Made by a program: the position numbers and the translations under genes. From an uncultured Collinsella sp. (lineage in GTDB: Bacteria; Actinomycetota; Coriobacteriia; Coriobacteriales; Coriobacteriaceae), in contig CAUFRY010000006.1 of NCBI GenBank assembly GCA_959028445.1, positions 1 through 64,000 on the forward strand: a DNA stretch of 64,000 nt, read 5' to 3'. The notes beneath the pieces were generated by a model. It saw only the letters and a list, made by a program, of their open reading frames with translations, searched no databases and was not told where the DNA came from. Positions 52,511 through 59,790 of this stretch are shown one piece after another. Position 1 is the stretch's first letter. Every line of letters starts with the position of its first letter.

Positions 52511-52532
52511 AAGCCTCCGTTACCGGAGGCTT
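52511..52532 (-). terminator. tRNA-Arg copy 2 terminator
   Basis: A perfect 9-bp stem AAGCCTCCG / CGGAGGCTT with a TTAC-type loop, followed on the minus strand by TTCTT. Confidence 0.85.
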
Positions 52533-52543
52533 TAAAGTTCAGT

Positions 52544-52620
52544 TGGTGCGGCGTATAGGATTCGAACCTATGACGTTCTGATTCGTAGTCAGACCCTCTA
52601 TCCAGCTGAGGTAACGCCGC
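52544..52620 (-). tRNA. tRNA-Arg (anticodon ACG), copy 2
   Basis: Same 77-nt sequence as copy 1 with encoded CCA. About 160 bp of AT-rich DNA separates it from copy 1. Confidence 0.97.
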
Positions 52621-52700
52621 AACGCACGGATTATTATGCACGTGACCCCTCGATGGGTCAAGCGACAATTTGGAAAAATTTTACGAAGTGATGATTAAGA

Positions 52701-52743
52701 TGCTCGCACCTCGACCGAGGTTCGAATCCGTGCGGTGCCGGCG
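52701..52743. repeat. tRNA-linked element remnant (right end only)
   Basis: TCGACCGAGGTTCGAATCC followed by GTGCGGTGCCGGCG matches the right end of elements B1 and B2; the module and tRNA half are missing. It lies directly next to the terminator of element B2. Confidence 0.75.
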
Positions 52744-52751
52744 TAAAAGAA

Positions 52752-52773
52752 AAGCCCCCGTTGCCGGAGGCTT
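52752..52773 (-). terminator. Terminator after tRNA-linked element B2
   Basis: AAGCCCCCG / CGGAGGCTT-type stem with TTGC loop, followed on the minus strand by TTTCTTTT. Confidence 0.75.
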
Positions 52774-52784
52774 TCGATTTCAAT

Positions 52785-52934
52785 TGGTGCGGCGTATAGG
52801 ATTCCGCGCATCCGCTTCGCGGATCCGCACCGGCTTCGCCCGCCTGCCGGCGCGCTCGCCCGCGGGCTGAAAACGCTCCGCGTTTTTTTGACGCCCGCGC
52901 CTCGACCGAGGTTCGAATCCATGCGGTGCCGGCG
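52785..52934. repeat. tRNA-linked composite element B2 (tRNA-Arg type)
   Basis: Nearly the same as element B1: left end identical to the tRNA-Arg 3' half with CCA, then the GC-rich module, the two-tier hairpin (CGCGGGC/GCCCGCG outside, AAAACGC/GCGTTTT inside) and the inverted T-arm GGTTCGAATCC. It lies immediately after the terminator of tRNA-Arg copy 3 in the minus direction. Confidence 0.82.
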
Positions 52935-52942
52935 TAAAAGAA

Positions 52943-52964
52943 AAGCCCCCGTTGCCGGAGGCTT
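52943..52964 (-). terminator. tRNA-Arg copy 3 terminator
   Basis: AAGCCCCCG / CGGAGGCTT stem with TTGC loop, followed on the minus strand by TTTCTTTT. Confidence 0.8.
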
Positions 52965-52974
52965 CAAGTTCGAT

Positions 52975-53051
52975 TGGTGCGGCGTATAGGATTCGAACCT
53001 ATGACGTTCTGATTCGTAGTCAGACCCTCTATCCAGCTGAGGTAACGCCGC
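52975..53051 (-). tRNA. tRNA-Arg (anticodon ACG), copy 3
   Basis: Third identical 77-nt copy with encoded CCA; the most promoter-proximal one on the minus strand. Confidence 0.97.
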
Positions 53052-53128
53052 AGCGCAAGACATATAAAACCACTTTAGCTTATTGGAGTCAAGCTCAATC
53101 TCAAACTTTTTTGTGAAACGCAGTTTTG

Positions 53129-53506
53129 TCATGCTGCTCCGCATATACCGCCGTTCCCCGTACGATCGATTGGCTTTTCGATCACGTCAAACTTGGCATC
53201 AAGTTCCCTCAGGAGCGATCTCACCCGCTGGGCACAATCATAATCGGCAAACGAGATGCTCAGCATGCGCGCGACCTGGTTGGAAGTCCCAACTCCATAG
53301 AAGTGCTCCAGCGCCACAAGCCCCACGTGCGTCACAAAGGTCTCGACCACATGCGGCGACTCCTCAAAACACCATTGTGTCAACGGACCCTCACTCGTCT
53401 GTCGAACCACCAGGCCACCCATGCCAGACGGCTCACACGTTACAAGCAGGTACTCCCCACCCTCGTCGCTCTCAAACAAAACCACCCGATCATCAAACAG
53501 CTCCAT
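53129..53506 (-). CDS. Hypothetical acidic protein, 125 residues
   Basis: Not recognised. A soluble acidic protein without signal peptide or membrane helix. It begins with a beta-rich half (MELFDDRVVLFESDEGGEYLLV) and has a helical C-terminal half ending in a Gly/Cys-containing tail (GNGGICGAA). AAAGGGG lies 7 nt before the ATG, which supports expression. It lies between the tRNA-Arg array and serS on the same strand, at the edge of the plastic region. Confidence 0.75.
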   Translation of the reverse strand: MELFDDRVVLFESDEGGEYLLVTCEPSGMGGLVVRQTSEGPLTQWCFEESPHVVETFVTHVGLVALEHFYGVGTSNQVARMLSISFADYDCAQRVRSLLRELDAKFDVIEKPIDRTGNGGICGAA

Positions 53507-53631
53507 CGCGTCCCCTTTCTCTCGCTCTTATTTAGCAAAAGCATAACAGGTAGATAGCTGTATACAGAACAGTTGTTCGTGTGTTTTCTATTGAGCTGTC
53601 CGCACGGCATGATATGGACCTGCGCACGAAA

Positions 53632-53657
53632 TAGGGCGCCCCCGAAGGAGCGCCCTT
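53632..53657 (-). terminator. serS terminator
   Basis: AGGGCGCCCCC / GAGCGCCCTT hairpin with a GAAG-type loop, 22 bp after the serS stop; followed on the minus strand by ATTTCG, so the T-run is short. Confidence 0.75.
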
Positions 53658-53679
53658 GCATATCCCCTATGCAGCCAAG

Positions 53680-54963
53680 TTACGCGACCGGCTCGATCTT
53701 CTCGAGACCGCCCATGTAAGGACGCAGAACCTCGGGGATCGTGATGGTGCCGTCGGCGTTCTGGTAGTTCTCCAGAATGGCAGCCATGGTGCGGCCGGCC
53801 GGCAGGCCGGACCCGTTGAGCGTGTGCAGGTAGCGCGAACCCTTGAAGTTCTCGGGGTCGCGATACTTGATGTTGGCGCGGCGAGCCTGGAAGTCACCGC
53901 AGTTGGAGCAGGAGCTAATCTCCTTGTAGGCGTTGTAGCTCGGCAGCCAGACCTCAACGTCGTAGGTCTGACGGGCAGAGAAGCCCAAGTCGCCGGTGCA
54001 CAGGCTAATCACGCGATACGGAAGGCCCAGCTGCTGCAGCAGGTACTCGGCCTCGGCGGTCATGCTCTCGAGCTCATCGTCGGACTCCTCCGGCTTAGCG
54101 AACTTGACCATCTCGACCTTGTCGAACTCGTGCTGACGGATGATGCCGCGGGTGTCGCGACCGGCGGAACCGGCCTCCTCGCGGAAGCAGGGGGTGAAGG
54201 CGGTGTAGCGACGCGGCAGAGTGTCGGCATCGAGAACCTCGCCGGCGTGCAGGTTGGTAAGCACGACCTCGGCGGTGGGGATCAGGAAGTTGTCGCCCGA
54301 GACGTGATAGGCGTCGTCCTCGAACTTGGGCAGCTGGCCCGTGCCGAACATGGTCTGACGCTTGACGACGATGGGCGGCCACCACTCCTTAAAACCACGG
54401 CTGGTGTGCGTATCGAGGAAGAAGTTGATGAGGGCGCGCTCAAGACGGGCGCCGGCGCCACCGAGAACGGTGAAGCGGCTGCCGGAGAGCTTGTTGCCGC
54501 GCTCGAAGTCAAGGATGTCGAGGTCGGTGCCCAGATCCCAGTGCGGCTTAAAGTCGAAGTCGAACTCGCGCGGGGTGCCCCAACGACGGCGCTCGATGTT
54601 CTCGTCCTCGTCCTTGCCGTACGGGGTAGCCTCGCACGGAATGTTGGGCAAGTGAGCCATGAAGTCGTACTGCTCCTGCTCGAGGGCGGTACGGCGCTCG
54701 GCCAGACCGTCAATCTTCTCGTTGACGGCACGCACGGCTTCCTTGGCGGCCTCGGCCTCGTCCTTCTTGCCCTCCTTCATCAGGGCGCCGATCTTCTTGG
54801 ACTCGGCATTACGCGTGGCCTGGAGCTCCTCGACCTCGGTGATGACGGCACGACGCTCATCGTCGAGCTCAAAGAACTTCTCGCGATCCCAAGACGTCTG
54901 GCGATTAGCCATGGCGGTATCGATGGCATCGGGGTTCTCGCGAACAAACTTGATATCAAGCAT
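53680..54963 (-). CDS. serS: Seryl-tRNA synthetase
   Basis: A 427-residue class II SerRS. The N-terminal 110 residues form the long antiparallel coiled coil that grips the tRNA-Ser variable arm; motif 2 is FREEAGSAGRDTRGI and motif 3 is NGSGLPAGRTMAAILEN. ATG 54963 follows GGAGG; the longer frame to 54990 has no ribosome site. It is the downstream neighbour of the tRNA region on the same strand but has its own leader. Confidence 0.97.
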   Translation of the reverse strand: MLDIKFVRENPDAIDTAMANRQTSWDREKFFELDDERRAVITEVEELQATRNAESKKIGALMKEGKKDEAEAAKEAVRAVNEKIDGLAERRTALEQEQYDFMAHLPNIPCEATPYGKDEDENIERRRWGTPREFDFDFKPHWDLGTDLDILDFERGNKLSGSRFTVLGGAGARLERALINFFLDTHTSRGFKEWWPPIVVKRQTMFGTGQLPKFEDDAYHVSGDNFLIPTAEVVLTNLHAGEVLDADTLPRRYTAFTPCFREEAGSAGRDTRGIIRQHEFDKVEMVKFAKPEESDDELESMTAEAEYLLQQLGLPYRVISLCTGDLGFSARQTYDVEVWLPSYNAYKEISSCSNCGDFQARRANIKYRDPENFKGSRYLHTLNGSGLPAGRTMAAILENYQNADGTITIPEVLRPYMGGLEKIEPVA

Positions 54964-55074
54964 TAGATCCTCCGGCGATATACATTCCATTTAGGTTGCA
55001 ACCTTGTACATGTATGGGCAAGTATATACTTATGAGCGTTTACGACCCAACTCAACTACGCAAGAAGGCACCCA

Positions 55075-55248
55075 ATGGACGCAGTTTTTTCCTTTTTGTT
55101 TGGCACCCGCACCGGTTTTGCCATCCTTTTCGCCGGCGGCATCCTGCTGTTTGCGATTCTTGCCTTTGTAATGGAGAAGCGCACCCATAAGATGTATGTC
55201 GACCGCGGCCCCAAATCCGAGGACGAAGAAGACAGCTTCTGGGACTAA
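55075..55248 (+). CDS. Small single-span membrane protein, 57 residues
   Basis: A short gene starting MDAVFSFLFGTRTGFAILF. One strong membrane helix (about residues 14-33) is followed by a charged cytosolic tail (MEKRTHKMYVDRGPKSEDEE) ending in DSFWD. AAGAAGG lies 6-7 nt before the ATG and TATACT at about 55024 is a plausible -10. The positive-then-acidic tail and clean translation signals argue that it is real. It is divergent from serS. Function unknown. Confidence 0.75.
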   Translation: MDAVFSFLFGTRTGFAILFAGGILLFAILAFVMEKRTHKMYVDRGPKSEDEEDSFWD

Positions 55249-55258
55249 CCCGCCAAAA

Positions 55259-55393
55259 AGGGACAGGTTTATTTTAGTCGGTTTTATCCGGGCAAACGCA
55301 AGCGCCCCGCAACTGGAATTGAGCCAGTTGCGGGGCGCTTTTCGCTAAAAGGACAAAACCGCAGGAAAAACCTGCCAACATAAACCTGTCCCT
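55259..55393. repeat. Nested hairpin with GGGACAGGTTT arms; includes proC terminator
   Basis: Outer arms AGGGACAGGTTTA / TAAACCTGTCCCT (55259-55271, 55381-55393), a middle stem CGGTTTTATCC / GGACAAAACCG (one mismatch), and a perfect 17-bp inner stem (55300-55316 with 55324-55340) that ends in T-runs and can terminate transcription from both sides. The left part recurs at 4047-4080. Confidence 0.88.
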
Positions 55394-55405
55394 AAATAGC
55401 AGGTT

Positions 55406-56176
55406 TTACTGGAGGGTTGCGTCGATTGCCTTGACCAGGGCGCTGCGCATGCCGGCGTCCTCGAGCGCGACGACGCCCTTGATGGTGGCACCGCCGGGCG
55501 AGCACACGGCATCCTTCATCGCTGCGGGATGCTGACCGGTTGCGAGCTGCAGCTTTGCCGTACCCAGCACCATCTGGCTCACAATGCGATAGGCATCAGC
55601 ACGCGGGATACCGTGCTTGACCGCTGCATCGCCCAGGGCCTCGATTGCCATAGCGACAAATGCCGGAGCGCAACCACCCACCGTGCCGCCCACGAACAGC
55701 AGGCTCGTATCGAGCTCGACCACCGCACCGAGCTTGCCAAGCAGATCAAGCACCACTGCGCTCTGCTCATCACTAAGCGTGGAAGCCTTCTCGCAAGCGA
55801 TGACGCCCTCGCCCACCGAAACCGGCGTGTTGGGCACCGTCGAGATATGCGCGACGCCCGGCAGGACCTGCTCCCACTTGGCACTGTCCCAGGTCCAGGC
55901 AACCGACAGAACGACCTTTTTGGCAAGAGCATCCTTGAGCGGGGCGAATACCTTCTCGATCATGTACGGCTTGACCGCAGCGACCACGATATCGGATGCG
56001 GCGACAACCTCGGCGGCATCGTGGCAGGCGACCATGCCGCGCGCCTCGCAGCGCTCAACCAGTGCGTCGTAGCGACCCGCGCAGGCGCACATGTCGCTCG
56101 CAGCTACACCGGCAGCGATCCAGCCATCGGCCATAGCGCTCGCCATATTGCCAAAACCGACAAATCCAATCTTCAT
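55406..56176 (-). CDS. proC: Pyrroline-5-carboxylate reductase
   Basis: A 256-residue NAD(P)H-dependent enzyme for the last step of proline synthesis. The Rossmann motif GFVGFGNMASAM is at the N-terminus, and the C-terminal ProC signature (SPGGATIKGVVALEDAGMR) is complete. ATG 56176 follows GAAAGGA at about 10 nt; the longer frame to 56200 is unlikely. It is the third gene of an SPFH-rlmH-proC run on the minus strand. Confidence 0.95.
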   Translation of the reverse strand: MKIGFVGFGNMASAMADGWIAAGVAASDMCACAGRYDALVERCEARGMVACHDAAEVVAASDIVVAAVKPYMIEKVFAPLKDALAKKVVLSVAWTWDSAKWEQVLPGVAHISTVPNTPVSVGEGVIACEKASTLSDEQSAVVLDLLGKLGAVVELDTSLLFVGGTVGGCAPAFVAMAIEALGDAAVKHGIPRADAYRIVSQMVLGTAKLQLATGQHPAAMKDAVCSPGGATIKGVVALEDAGMRSALVKAIDATLQ

Positions 56177-56249
56177 ATCGCATAGTCCTTTCAGACACAT
56201 TCCTCAAAACGAAAGGTATTGTCCCACGCCATTGTTTCGTATTGCCGAC

Positions 56250-56720
56250 CTATTTGTGATACGGCTCGCCACGACTGATCTTGCAGGCACGGTAAATCTG
56301 CTCCAGCAGCACCACACGCGCCAGGTTATGCGGCAAGGTAATGCGTCCAAAGCTGAGCATCTCGTCGGCTCGTGCGCGCACGTCATCACTCACGCCGTCC
56401 GATCCGCCGATCACAAAGGCAATGTCGCTGCTGCCTCGCAGCATAAGATCGTCGAGCCTCGCCGAAAACTCCTCGCTCGAGCGCTCCTTGCCCTCGATAG
56501 CCAGCAGGATCACATGCGCTCGAGATGGCAAGGCGGCAAGAATCGCCGCCCCCTCCTTGTCGCGCGCGGCATCCACGCCGCCCGCCTTAGCCGGGTCGAT
56601 ATCGGCCACCTCGCGGATATCAACCTTGGCATAGGCACCTAGGCGCTTGGCGTACTCAGCGCACGCGTCCTTCCAAAAGCGCTCCTTGAGCTTACCGACG
56701 CAAACGACGGTGTATTTCAC
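56250..56720 (-). CDS. rlmH: 23S rRNA (pseudouridine1915-N3)-methyltransferase
   Basis: A 156-residue SPOUT methyltransferase. LLAIEGKERSSEEF, FVIGGSDGVS and the C-terminal trefoil LPHNLARVVLLEQIYRACKI with GEPYHK are diagnostic of RlmH, which methylates pseudouridine 1915 in helix 69 of 23S rRNA. It starts 6 bp after the SPFH gene. Confidence 0.97.
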   Translation of the reverse strand: MKYTVVCVGKLKERFWKDACAEYAKRLGAYAKVDIREVADIDPAKAGGVDAARDKEGAAILAALPSRAHVILLAIEGKERSSEEFSARLDDLMLRGSSDIAFVIGGSDGVSDDVRARADEMLSFGRITLPHNLARVVLLEQIYRACKISRGEPYHK

Positions 56721-56726
56721 GCGCGT

Positions 56727-57665
56727 CTACTCCTTCGAATCGTTTTGAACTTTGCCGGCGGCCAGCATCTGCTCGAACATCGAGGCCGACTGCGAAAAGT
56801 CGCTCGGCAGCACGACCGTCGAGGTTTTACCCGTGCGAGCGAACTCCGTCATCATCTCGGACCACTGCGTAAACATGAACAGTTGGTTGGCCTCGTCATT
56901 GCCGACACCCGTCTCCTGGATGATCTCGAGCGAATCTTTGATACCCAGCGCGATGGCCTTGCGCTGGTTGGCGATGCCCTCGCCCGCCTTTTCCATAGCC
57001 TCAGCCTCGGCGGTCGCCTCGGTGACGCGCTTGATGCGGTCTGCCTCAGCGAGCTCCTGTGCCGCAGCGCGCTTGCGCTGGGCGGCGTTGATGTCGTTCA
57101 TGGAGTTCTCAACCTCGGTCGGCAGTGCGATTTTGGTGATGAGCGTCGACACGAGGGTGAAGCCGTAGGCGGCCATCTGCTCGGAAACGGTAGCGTTGAC
57201 ATCCTTGGCGATGTCGTCCTTCTTGGCAAAGACCTCATCGAGTGTGTAGACGGGAATCGAAGAGCGCAGGGCGTCGGTGATGAAGTCACGCATCTGGTCG
57301 ACGGGCTCCTGCAGCATATAGTAGCTCTTGTAGATGCCCGAATCTGCCGGGCCGGCGCCCATGTCATAGCTCACGTGGTACTGAGCAGAGACCTCAAGGC
57401 CGATGGTCACGTTGTCCTGGGTCTTAACGTCGATGCCAAAACCGTTTTTCATGGTTCGCAGACTCACAGTGGCGGCCTTGCGGTCGATCACGGGCACCTT
57501 CATGTGGAAGCCCGCGTTGACGATGCGGTTAAACTTGCCCAGACGCTCGATGATCACGGCATGCTGCTGTTCAACGACGTAGCAGGCGTTGGGAAGCAGC
57601 AGCAACAGAATGATGATGGGAATCAAAAGGCTGGTAAGGGCAGCGATGATACCGGACAACAGCAT
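56727..57665 (-). CDS. SPFH/band 7 membrane protein (stomatin-like)
   Basis: A 312-residue SPFH protein with an N-terminal membrane segment (about 6-26), then the band 7 domain (CYVVEQQHAVIIERLGKFNRI...GFHMKVPVIDR) and a long Ala/Glu-rich coiled coil (about 195-245). Such proteins form membrane microdomain oligomers that often recruit proteases. No NfeD partner is adjacent. ATG 57665 follows AGAGGAG. First gene of the run with rlmH and proC. Confidence 0.92.
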   Translation of the reverse strand: MLLSGIIAALTSLLIPIIILLLLLPNACYVVEQQHAVIIERLGKFNRIVNAGFHMKVPVIDRKAATVSLRTMKNGFGIDVKTQDNVTIGLEVSAQYHVSYDMGAGPADSGIYKSYYMLQEPVDQMRDFITDALRSSIPVYTLDEVFAKKDDIAKDVNATVSEQMAAYGFTLVSTLITKIALPTEVENSMNDINAAQRKRAAAQELAEADRIKRVTEATAEAEAMEKAGEGIANQRKAIALGIKDSLEIIQETGVGNDEANQLFMFTQWSEMMTEFARTGKTSTVVLPSDFSQSASMFEQMLAAGKVQNDSKE

Positions 57666-57752
57666 GGTCTCTCCTCTGATAGGCACACGTTGGCATTAGG
57701 ATACCCGCACGAAGCAGCCACGTGACATCAACAAGAGACCCATAACAAAAAA

Positions 57753-57771
57753 ACTCCCATTGCTGGGAGCT
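57753..57771 (-). terminator. tRNA-Leu terminator
   Basis: CTCCCA / TGGGAG stem with a TTGC loop, followed on the minus strand by a T-run; 12 bp after the tRNA-Leu 3' end. Confidence 0.8.
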
Positions 57772-57782
57772 CTTTCATTCAA

Positions 57783-57869
57783 TGGTGCGGGCGAAAGGAC
57801 TTGAACCTTCATGGGGTTGCCCCCATACGGACCTGAACCGTACGCGTCTGCCAATTCCGCCACGCCCGC
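57783..57869 (-). tRNA. tRNA-Leu (anticodon CAG)
   Basis: An 87-nt class II tRNA with encoded CCA. Acceptor GCGGGCG / CGCCCGC, anticodon loop TTCAGGT with anticodon CAG reading CTG, variable arm TGGGGGCAACCCCA and T-arm AGGTTCAAGTCCTTT. Downstream of tatD on the same strand. Confidence 0.96.
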
Positions 57870-57912
57870 GTGCAGGAATTAGAATAACGGAGCGCCATCG
57901 CGAACGCAAGAA

Positions 57913-58830
57913 CTATTTTTGAAAAAGTTTGCAGGCATTTTCCCAAGCTGCTCGCGCGATTGCCTCAGCATCCTCGCCGGTACGATCGACACGGTCGTTG
58001 ACCAGCGTGTTTGCCGTAATGGAGATCATTGCGGGCTCGCATTCAAGACCGCGGATGGGCTCCGGAGCCATATACGGGCAATCCGTCTCGAACAAAATTC
58101 GATCGAGTGGGGTTGCCGCAAATGCCTCGCGCACGTCGTCGTTGCGCTTGAAGGTGGCCGCACCACCATAGGCGATATAGCAGCCCAGCTCCACAAAGCG
58201 CTCCATCGTGGCGCGGTCCTCGCCAAAGCAGTGCAGCACACAACCGGCCTGGGGCACGCCCACCTCACGAAGCACGTTGTAGGCGTCCACGTGCGAGGCG
58301 CGCTCCTGGTCCGTGTCCTCGTGACGCAGATGTAGCTCCACCGGCACGTTACGGCACACGGCAAGCTCGAGCTGGCGCGCCATGCAGTCAATCTGCACGT
58401 TATGGGGTGCCGGCGCGATATCGTCGTCATAGTCCATGTGGTAGTCCAGGCCGATTTCGCCAATACCGGCGCATAAGGGATCATCGAGTGCGGCAACGAC
58501 CTGTGCGTGAACGTCGTCGGCATAGTCCGGCGCGCCATACGGATGCACGCCGGCAAGATACTTGATCTGCGGGATATCCTGCATCGGCAGAATCTCGCGC
58601 GTCAGCCAGTCGCTATAGTCCGTCACGCTGCGTTTATCAGCGATGGGGTCGAACATCGTCACCAACAGGTCGACGCCCGCCGCCTTGGCACGCACGAGCG
58701 TCTCAGGCACATCCTTGCCCCAGAACGAAAGCAGATGCGCATGCGTGTCGGCAAGCGGTGCCAAGGGCACGGGACAAGCAACCGTCTTCTTTTTCTTGGT
58801 AAACGTCACACGTTCGGCATTAGGCATCAT
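57913..58830 (-). CDS. tatD: TatD-family metal-dependent hydrolase
   Basis: A 305-residue amidohydrolase-fold nuclease. Metal ligands are DTHAHL, the Glu in IGEIGLDYH, HLRHED, VLHCFGE and the Asp in FETDCPYM. TatD proteins are 3'-5' exonucleases with DNA repair or quality-control roles. The start overlaps the ksgA stop by 11 bp, and CAGGAG lies inside the end of ksgA. An N-terminal basic segment (TFTKKKKTV) precedes the fold. Confidence 0.93.
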   Translation of the reverse strand: MMPNAERVTFTKKKKTVACPVPLAPLADTHAHLLSFWGKDVPETLVRAKAAGVDLLVTMFDPIADKRSVTDYSDWLTREILPMQDIPQIKYLAGVHPYGAPDYADDVHAQVVAALDDPLCAGIGEIGLDYHMDYDDDIAPAPHNVQIDCMARQLELAVCRNVPVELHLRHEDTDQERASHVDAYNVLREVGVPQAGCVLHCFGEDRATMERFVELGCYIAYGGAATFKRNDDVREAFAATPLDRILFETDCPYMAPEPIRGLECEPAMISITANTLVNDRVDRTGEDAEAIARAAWENACKLFQK

Positions 58831-59680
58831 GGATTAGCTCCTGGGCCAGACGGACAAAGTCAGCAACATCAAGCGTCTCGGCGCGCGTGGTGGGTGCAAT
58901 ACCGCAAGCCTCAAAGGCAGCATCGAGCACGTCCTTGGCAAAGCCGTTGGCGCTCATGGAATTGCGGATGGTCTTGCGACGCTGAGCAAATGCAGCATCA
59001 ATCACGCGGGCCACAAATTCGCGATCGAGCCCCTCGGGCACCACGCCGTCAACACGGTCGATACGCGCGACGGCCGAGTCCACGTGCGGCGCCGGCATAA
59101 AGCAACGCGGCGGCACCTCAAAGCGACCCGTCACCTGCGCGTACAGGCCGAGTTTTGCCGTGTAGCCGCCATAGGTCTTGTTACCGGGCGTTGCGGCAAT
59201 GCGATCGGCAACCTCCTTTTGCACCATGACGACGGCGCGCTTGAGCGCCGGCATCGTCTGGAAAAATTGCAAAATGATCGTCGCTGCCACGTTATAGGGC
59301 AAGTTCGCGACAAATACCGTGGGCTCGCCGCCGGCAGCCTGCTCAATCTGCTCCGGGCCCACCTTAAGCGCGTCGCCCATGATAAAGCGGAAGTTGGCAT
59401 AGTCGGCGGCGTGGGCGTCGAGCACCGGTTCGAGCTCAGGATCGGCCTCAATGGACGTAACGCACGCCGCCTCCTGCAGCAACGCAAGTGTCAACGTACC
59501 GCAACCCGGACCCACCTCGAGTACGCGCTCGTCACCTGCAAGCTCGGCAAGCTCGCAGATACGCTCGATCACATGATTGTCGATTAGAAAGTTCTGGCCC
59601 AGGCGATGCTTGGTCGCAAGGCCAAACTCCTCTAGCAGCTCCCTGGTGGCCGTGGGGTTTGCCAAAGGCGAAGTTGTCAT
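58820..59680 (-). CDS. rsmA: 16S rRNA (adenine1518/1519-N6)-dimethyltransferase
   Basis: A 286-residue KsgA/RsmA methyltransferase. KHRLGQNFLID, the SAM motif LEVGPGCGTLTLALL and the catalytic NLPYNV are present, with the C-terminal domain carrying FAQRRKTIRNSM. It modifies A1518/A1519 in late small-subunit assembly. AAGGAGG precedes the ATG. It lies between metG and tatD, a common neighbourhood; the usual companion rnmV is absent. Confidence 0.97.
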   Translation of the reverse strand: MTTSPLANPTATRELLEEFGLATKHRLGQNFLIDNHVIERICELAELAGDERVLEVGPGCGTLTLALLQEAACVTSIEADPELEPVLDAHAADYANFRFIMGDALKVGPEQIEQAAGGEPTVFVANLPYNVAATIILQFFQTMPALKRAVVMVQKEVADRIAATPGNKTYGGYTAKLGLYAQVTGRFEVPPRCFMPAPHVDSAVARIDRVDGVVPEGLDREFVARVIDAAFAQRRKTIRNSMSANGFAKDVLDAAFEACGIAPTTRAETLDVADFVRLAQELIHDA

Positions 59681-59718
59681 GGTTGCCTCCTTAGCATGAT
59701 GGCGGCGTCTTGAAACAA

Positions 59719-59748
59719 AAGGGCATGGACCGTGGTGGCCATGCCCTT
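59719..59748 (-). terminator. metG terminator
   Basis: A 10-bp stem AAGGGCATGG / CCATGCCCTT, followed on the minus strand by TTTGTTTC; 42 bp after the metG stop, so the downstream rsmA-tatD genes probably have their own promoter or read-through. Confidence 0.8.
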
Positions 59749-59790
59749 ACAGCTAAACAGCAAATTGCCGATATGGCGCTCGCGCGGTCT

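Noticed and set aside
52118..53051. The tRNA-Arg array as an assembly artefact
   Set aside because: The copies have different spacers, terminators and element remnants, which argues for real local amplification, though long reads would settle it.
47600..53100. Prophage or integrative element between the tRNA-Ser and tRNA-Arg genes
   Set aside because: No integrase, phage structural, relaxase or transposase gene is present, and no clean att repeats bound the interval; only small tRNA-derived repeats are seen.
53440..53661. A 73-codon minus-strand frame overlapping the start of the 125-residue hypothetical gene
   Set aside because: It overlaps the serS terminator and the ribosome site of the better-supported gene.
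54964..55074. T-box riboswitch before serS, or riboswitches before aspS and metG
   Set aside because: Leaders are short and lack T-box or SAM-type conserved motifs; only a simple hairpin is seen before aspS.
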